A stretch of DNA of 23,534 bases, from the IMG/VR virus record IMGVR_UViG_3300025889_000965, positions 1-23,534 of that record, one strand, 5' to 3'. The translations under genes and the position numbers were made by a program. This document shows positions 20,986-23,534 of this stretch, piece after piece (positions within the stretch are counted from its first letter, which is position 1; each line of letters starts with the position of its first letter). The DNA comes from a virus. Below the pieces are notes generated by a model that saw only the letters and a list, made by a program, of their open reading frames with translations, made no database searches and had not been told where the DNA came from.

Positions 20986-21186
20986 TTACTTGACGAAGTT
21001 ATCCTTGGTCCAAATGACGAGCATACGAGCGTCAAGCACGGCGTCTTTAACGGACTCGAAATACTCGGGGGAGAACTCCATCATTGGGTTCTCTGACATC
21101 AGGTAGCGCTCCAGATCTGTGCTCGCAGCGGAGAGAAGGCGGTCGATTTCGCGCACAGCGTCTTGGATGTTGTCGGGTTGTTTCAT
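20986..21186 (-). CDS. Small acidic helical hypothetical protein
   Basis: This encodes 66 residues, starting MKQPDNIQDAVREIDRLLSA, with YFESVKDAVLDARMLVIW near the C-terminus. It is mostly helical and acidic. It lies between the DUF3150-like gene and the MoxR ATPase. The ATG at 21186 uses the repeated leader CTCTAGGAAGCACATC, and a copy of the palindrome lies 21 nt further upstream. No family is recognised. Confidence 0.72.
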   Translation of the reverse strand: MKQPDNIQDAVREIDRLLSAASTDLERYLMSENPMMEFSPEYFESVKDAVLDARMLVIWTKDNFVK

Positions 21187-21202
21187 GATGTGCTTCCTAG
21201 AG
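21184..21202 (-). repeat. Repeated ribosome-binding leader, copy 2
   Basis: This is identical to 20938-20956. It carries the Shine-Dalgarno site of the small gene starting at 21186. Confidence 0.8.
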
Positions 21203-21207
21203 ATTGA

Positions 21208-21219
21208 TTTACTGGTAAA
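21208..21219. promoter_or_regulatory. TTTACYRGTAAA palindrome, copy 1 (putative operator)
   Basis: TTTACTGGTAAA is symmetric in ten of twelve positions. It lies 21 nt upstream of the start codon at 21186 and directly after a UUCG hairpin. Identical copies occur at two other gene starts in this window. Confidence 0.55.
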
Positions 21220-21233
21220 GGGGCCGAAGCCCC
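21220..21233 (-). terminator. UUCG-loop hairpin, possible weak terminator
   Basis: On the minus strand GGGGC-TTCG-GCCCC is followed by TTT and then the palindrome. The stem follows the stop of the DUF3150-like gene by a few bases. The short T tract makes only partial termination likely. Confidence 0.5.
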
Positions 21234-21238
21234 GGGGT

Positions 21239-22171
21239 TCAAAGAGCGAACTTGTCGAGGATGTCGTCCATCGCCTGCTTCGTGGCATGCTGGAGTTCAG
21301 GGCTCTCCTTCAGCGAGCCCATGTCGACGCGGGTCAGTGCCCGCTCCAGATCACGCCGCGCTTCCTCAAGGCGCGGGTCGTTGGTGATGTTGAGGTCCGA
21401 CAACATCTTGCACAGCTCAAGGCCCTGTTCGAGCATCGAGTCGTAGAGCTTGGGGCGACGGCGCTTTTTGATCTCGACCGACACCACCGTGCCGGTGTCG
21501 TCAGTCGTGGGGACCTCCTCCACCTCGTCGGGGTCGTACTCAAGCACGGCGGTCATCCTCTCCCGCACCCACTCGACCTGGGACTTCACGCGCTGCCACG
21601 TGTCAGCCACAGCACCGGCCACACGCTCGGCGGTGGCCTTCTCGTACTGCTCAGCGAGGTGACGCTGTGCCTCGTGGCCGATGTCGACCCGGAAGTCGCC
21701 CGACGAAGGCAGTGGGCTGAGGGATAGCCCGAAGCGGAACTTCGCCGCCACCTCATCGGCCAGCGGGTACTCGCTGCGGTCGAAGAGCGAGCCCATCTCG
21801 AAGGCCTGCTTGCTGATGGCCGTGCCATAGGTGGACACGAAGACCTTCACCAGCCCGTTGAACTTGGTTTCAAACTCCGCCACCTTGGCGGTGATGTCGA
21901 GGTACTGGCGGGTGGTGATGAGGCGTGCACGGTTGTCATCCCACGGCAAGGTGCGGGAGTTGAACCACACGCGGGCCTCGCTGCGCAAGGTCTTGATGGC
22001 CTCGAGTTCAGGGCACTCGCTGAACAGGTTCTTCGAGACACTCGCTGCCTTCTTGGACTTGGCACCCTTGGTGGCCAGGACTTCGTCCTTCGTCCGCTTG
22101 TCTTGGATTCGTGCTTCCCATACAGATATGTTGAGGCTGCCGAGCATGGCGGCGGTGGTGATGTCGATCAT
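21239..22171 (-). CDS. DUF3150-like protein of the MoxR-VWA module
   Basis: This encodes 310 residues, largely helical. It starts MIDITTAAMLGSLNISVWEA, where LNISVW followed by a Lys-rich loop (about 23-45) resembles the start of DUF3150 proteins. Next come YLDITAKVAEFETKFNGLVK, PLPSSGDFRVDIG, and long helices with HLAEQYEKATAERVAGAVAD. Proteins of this sort are often encoded beside MoxR/CobS ATPases and VWA proteins in phages, and that is the context here. The family assignment is from memory and moderate. The role is unknown and is probably substrate recognition or scaffolding. The ATG at 22171 has GGAG 7 nt upstream. Confidence 0.65.
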   Translation of the reverse strand: MIDITTAAMLGSLNISVWEARIQDKRTKDEVLATKGAKSKKAASVSKNLFSECPELEAIKTLRSEARVWFNSRTLPWDDNRARLITTRQYLDITAKVAEFETKFNGLVKVFVSTYGTAISKQAFEMGSLFDRSEYPLADEVAAKFRFGLSLSPLPSSGDFRVDIGHEAQRHLAEQYEKATAERVAGAVADTWQRVKSQVEWVRERMTAVLEYDPDEVEEVPTTDDTGTVVSVEIKKRRRPKLYDSMLEQGLELCKMLSDLNITNDPRLEEARRDLERALTRVDMGSLKESPELQHATKQAMDDILDKFAL

Positions 22172-22187
22172 TTCACTCTCCGGTGAT

Positions 22188-22201
22188 GCCCCCGAAGGGG
22201 C
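22188..22201 (-). other. UUCG-loop hairpin in spacer
   Basis: GCCCC-TTCG-GGGGC on the minus strand lies between the stop at 22211 and the ribosome-binding site of the DUF3150-like gene. No T tract follows. It matches the hairpin style of the other spacers. Confidence 0.5.
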
Positions 22202-22210
22202 GGGGTTGGG

Positions 22211-22441
22211 TTAATTAAACGTGATGAAACACACGAGGCATTCCCCGTGCGGGCGGAGTTCGATCATGTCGCCATGATCGACGGTGACGGTGCGCTTACC
22301 CGTCCAACCCACGGCGTGCTTGGCACGTCGCACGATGCTGTACCTGCTCAAGGCGTCGGGGGCTTCGAGCGTGGCACGCTTGACCCAACCGTAGTTGGGT
22401 TCGTGACCGAACGTGTCGGTCACTTCGATGTTGATGTTCAT
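22211..22441 (-). CDS. Small conserved-looking hypothetical protein (76 residues)
   Basis: It starts MNINIEVTDTFGHEPNYGWV, contains LSRYSIVRRAKHAVGW and ends HGECLVCFITFN. The pattern of a beta strand, then FG.EPNY.WV, then a basic RR..K stretch, then W reminds me of small phage proteins of unknown function. The ATG at 22441 has AGAGGA 5-6 nt upstream. The palindrome copy 2 lies 13 nt upstream of the start. Confidence 0.72.
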   Translation of the reverse strand: MNINIEVTDTFGHEPNYGWVKRATLEAPDALSRYSIVRRAKHAVGWTGKRTVTVDHGDMIELRPHGECLVCFITFN

Positions 22442-22454
22442 GATGTCCTCTTAG

Positions 22455-22466
22455 TTTACCAGTAAA
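22455..22466. promoter_or_regulatory. TTTACYRGTAAA palindrome, copy 2 (putative operator)
   Basis: TTTACCAGTAAA on the plus strand reads TTTACTGGTAAA on the minus strand. It lies in the 28-nt spacer between the zinc-ribbon gene stop and the Shine-Dalgarno site of the gene at 22441. Confidence 0.55.
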
Positions 22467-22469
22467 TTG

Positions 22470-22679
22470 TCAGCGGAACAGTCCGCCCTTGTTGTTGATG
22501 CCATGCAGGTCCCGCTTGTCGGTCAAGAGCACGTAGTTCGATTTGTGCATGGGCACCACCGTCCAGCTCTTGCGCTCTTGTCGAGCGTCCTCCTCACCAC
22601 ACCACAGGCAGAGCCTGTAGCCGAGGGCGGTACGCCGGGGGTCGATGTCGTCCCCGCAGCGGGGGCATGTGTTCGTCAT
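22470..22679 (-). CDS. Small zinc-ribbon protein
   Basis: This encodes 69 residues. C5-x2-C8 in NTCPRCGDD and C24-x2-C27 in YRLCLWCGEEDA form a four-cysteine zinc ribbon, with GYRLC..CGEE reminiscent of DksA/TraR-type fingers. The rest is basic with a short strand (SWTVVPMHKSNYVLL). It may bind nucleic acid or RNA polymerase, but that is inference. The ATG at 22679 has AAGGA 6-7 nt upstream and lies one nt after the previous stop. Confidence 0.75.
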   Translation of the reverse strand: MTNTCPRCGDDIDPRRTALGYRLCLWCGEEDARQERKSWTVVPMHKSNYVLLTDKRDLHGINNKGGLFR

Positions 22680-22680
22680 A

Positions 22681-22881
22681 TCAGTCCTTCGCGCCCTTGC
22701 GGGCGGGGTTGAGGTTGTCCGGTGCCACGGGGATGTCCCCCGTGCGCTTGCAGTACTCGACGCAATCGTCGTGTGATGCGTGGCGCATCACCGACAGGTG
22801 CCCGGTCGGGTTGTAGCTCGACCACTGCGTGGGATGGCTGAGCTTGGGGAGCCCCGCCTTGAGTTGGTGCCATGAGGGCAT
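22681..22881 (-). CDS. Small hypothetical protein (66 residues)
   Basis: It starts MPSWHQLKAGLPKLSHPTQW and contains HDDCVEYCKRTGDIP and a basic C-terminus. No family is recognised. The ATG at 22881 has AGAGGT 7-8 nt upstream and lies one nt after the Gp88-like stop. Its stop is one nt before the zinc-ribbon start. The tight packing is the main support. Confidence 0.68.
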   Translation of the reverse strand: MPSWHQLKAGLPKLSHPTQWSSYNPTGHLSVMRHASHDDCVEYCKRTGDIPVAPDNLNPARKGAKD

Positions 22882-22882
22882 G

Positions 22883-23500
22883 TCAGTACCTCTTGACCTT
22901 CTCGACGATGGTGGTCACGCCGTTGCCGGGGGTGTAGCACAGCAGGCAGTCAGCACACTTCTGCCCGGTGCAGTTCTGCTGGTCTACGTGCTCGTGCTCC
23001 AGCACGTTGTTGAACGTGCGGTCGAAGTGCTTCGGCGGGCGCTTCATGATGCTGCTGATCTTGGGGTTGCTGTAGATCAGGATCAGGTTGGCGGGCTTCG
23101 GCGTGGTACGGAAGAACTTCGACACGATGTCGTTGCGCTTGGTCCACAGGGCGAAGGACGTGCGCGGGTTGCGCTCGCAGATGAGCACGAGGTTCTGCAA
23201 GTGTGTGTCGTTGATCAGCTCCCCGTGCGCGTCGAAGCGGAAATACGCGTCCGTGATGCGCGGCAGTTCTGCCTCCGCCAGAACCCGCGAAGCGAGGGCG
23301 TCGCTGTTGCGTTGGAGGGCTGGCTGCATGTTCTTCCGATAGGAAGACAGCATGGTGTGGCTGTAGCACTTGGTGCAGATGTTGTCTGCGTCGCCCGAGG
23401 CGTTCTGCTTGATGCAGTACGGGTTGGTGCGCGTGTTGGTGCTGATGGCACGCAGGCCGTCCAACTTGCCCGTCATGGTCGAGATGTGGATAACGTTCAT
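22883..23500 (-). CDS. Gp88-like cysteine-rich phage protein
   Basis: This encodes 205 residues. Features in order: N-terminal C29, C42-x2-C45 in NICTKCYSHTML, a central YFRFDAHGELIND (86-98), NPRTSFALWTKRNDI (111-125), NLILIYSNP (138-146), and a C-terminal cluster C177, C182, C185 and C188 in NCTGQKCADCLLC. This order (CxxCY, RF..HGEL, NP..FALWTKR, S-N-P) matches the phage Gp88 family as I recall it. The cysteines could hold an iron-sulfur cluster or zinc, and the function is not established. The ATG at 23500 has AAGGAG upstream, with a palindrome copy 16 nt before the start. It is the first gene of the leftward block seen here. Confidence 0.7.
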   Translation of the reverse strand: MNVIHISTMTGKLDGLRAISTNTRTNPYCIKQNASGDADNICTKCYSHTMLSSYRKNMQPALQRNSDALASRVLAEAELPRITDAYFRFDAHGELINDTHLQNLVLICERNPRTSFALWTKRNDIVSKFFRTTPKPANLILIYSNPKISSIMKRPPKHFDRTFNNVLEHEHVDQQNCTGQKCADCLLCYTPGNGVTTIVEKVKRY

Positions 23501-23516
23501 GCTACTGACTCCTTTA

Positions 23517-23528
23517 TTTACCAGTAAA
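23517..23528. promoter_or_regulatory. TTTACYRGTAAA palindrome, copy 3 (putative operator)
   Basis: TTTACCAGTAAA on the plus strand lies 16 nt upstream of the Gp88-like start codon and just before its Shine-Dalgarno site. The minus strand runs on as AAGGAGTCAGTAGC to the ATG. Confidence 0.55.
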
Positions 23529-23534
23529 CACTGG

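Noticed and set aside
19987-21096. Long rightward open frame opposite the MoxR ATPase (369 codons)
   Set aside because: The opposite strand carries clear Walker motifs. This frame is Val/His/Arg-rich, with no domain.
1-23534. CRISPR array, insertion sequence or att site
   Set aside because: No regularly spaced repeats, transposase, integrase or terminal inverted repeats were seen. The short repeats present are leaders and palindromes.

Overview
This window looks like part of a GC-rich dsDNA tailed-phage genome, or a prophage or metagenomic contig of one. It carries a family-A DNA polymerase, a primase-helicase fusion, a Snf2-like helicase, several small nucleases, an ssDNA-binding-type protein, a DUF3310 gene, and a large LPD38-type polyvalent virion protein. 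Around these lie many short, tightly overlapped genes typical of phages. Several of the short unknown genes resemble ones I recall from phages of Betaproteobacteria (Burkholderiales), so that host group is my best guess. It is an inference from memory, not a result. I saw no tRNA, rRNA, CRISPR array, insertion sequence or integrase.

Layout. Position 1 to 2899 holds the 3' part of one very large rightward gene, probably a virion-associated polyvalent protein. It converges on a leftward block that fills the rest of the window, about 2982 to 23500. The two meet at a GC-rich hairpin (2905-2932) that has a T tract in the leftward direction.

Read in the direction of transcription (right to left), the leftward block starts with a Gp88-like cysteine-rich protein and small genes (23500-22211). 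Next come a DUF3150-like protein, a MoxR/CobS-type AAA+ ATPase and a CobT-like protein with HExxH and VWA domains (22171-18423). Two tandem paralogous small genes and other small genes follow (18436-16916), then an intrinsic terminator (16867-16893). A polycistron of small genes joined by 4-nt stop/start overlaps runs from 16838 to 13712. The replication and recombination block closes the series (13677-2982): VRR-NUC nuclease, PolA with 3'-5' exonuclease, Cas4-like PD-(D/E)XK nuclease, HNH-like protein, DEDDh exonuclease, Snf2-like helicase, SSB-like protein, HTH protein, and primase fused to a DUF927-type helicase.

How it may work together. The replication genes could supply priming, unwinding, strand coating, synthesis and end processing from one leftward transcription unit. 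The MoxR/VWA/DUF3150 set looks like a phage version of the CobS-CobT type of AAA+ remodelling machine, whose target in phages is unknown. Intergenic spacers are short and often carry a GC-rich hairpin followed by a CTAGAGG or CTAGGA ribosome-binding site. Three spacers in the right half also carry the palindrome TTTACYRGTAAA just upstream of a start codon, and this looks like an undescribed regulatory element. There is no gene-free stretch above 300 bases. The longest gaps are 17168-17290, 10261-10377 and 6288-6388, and each is described.
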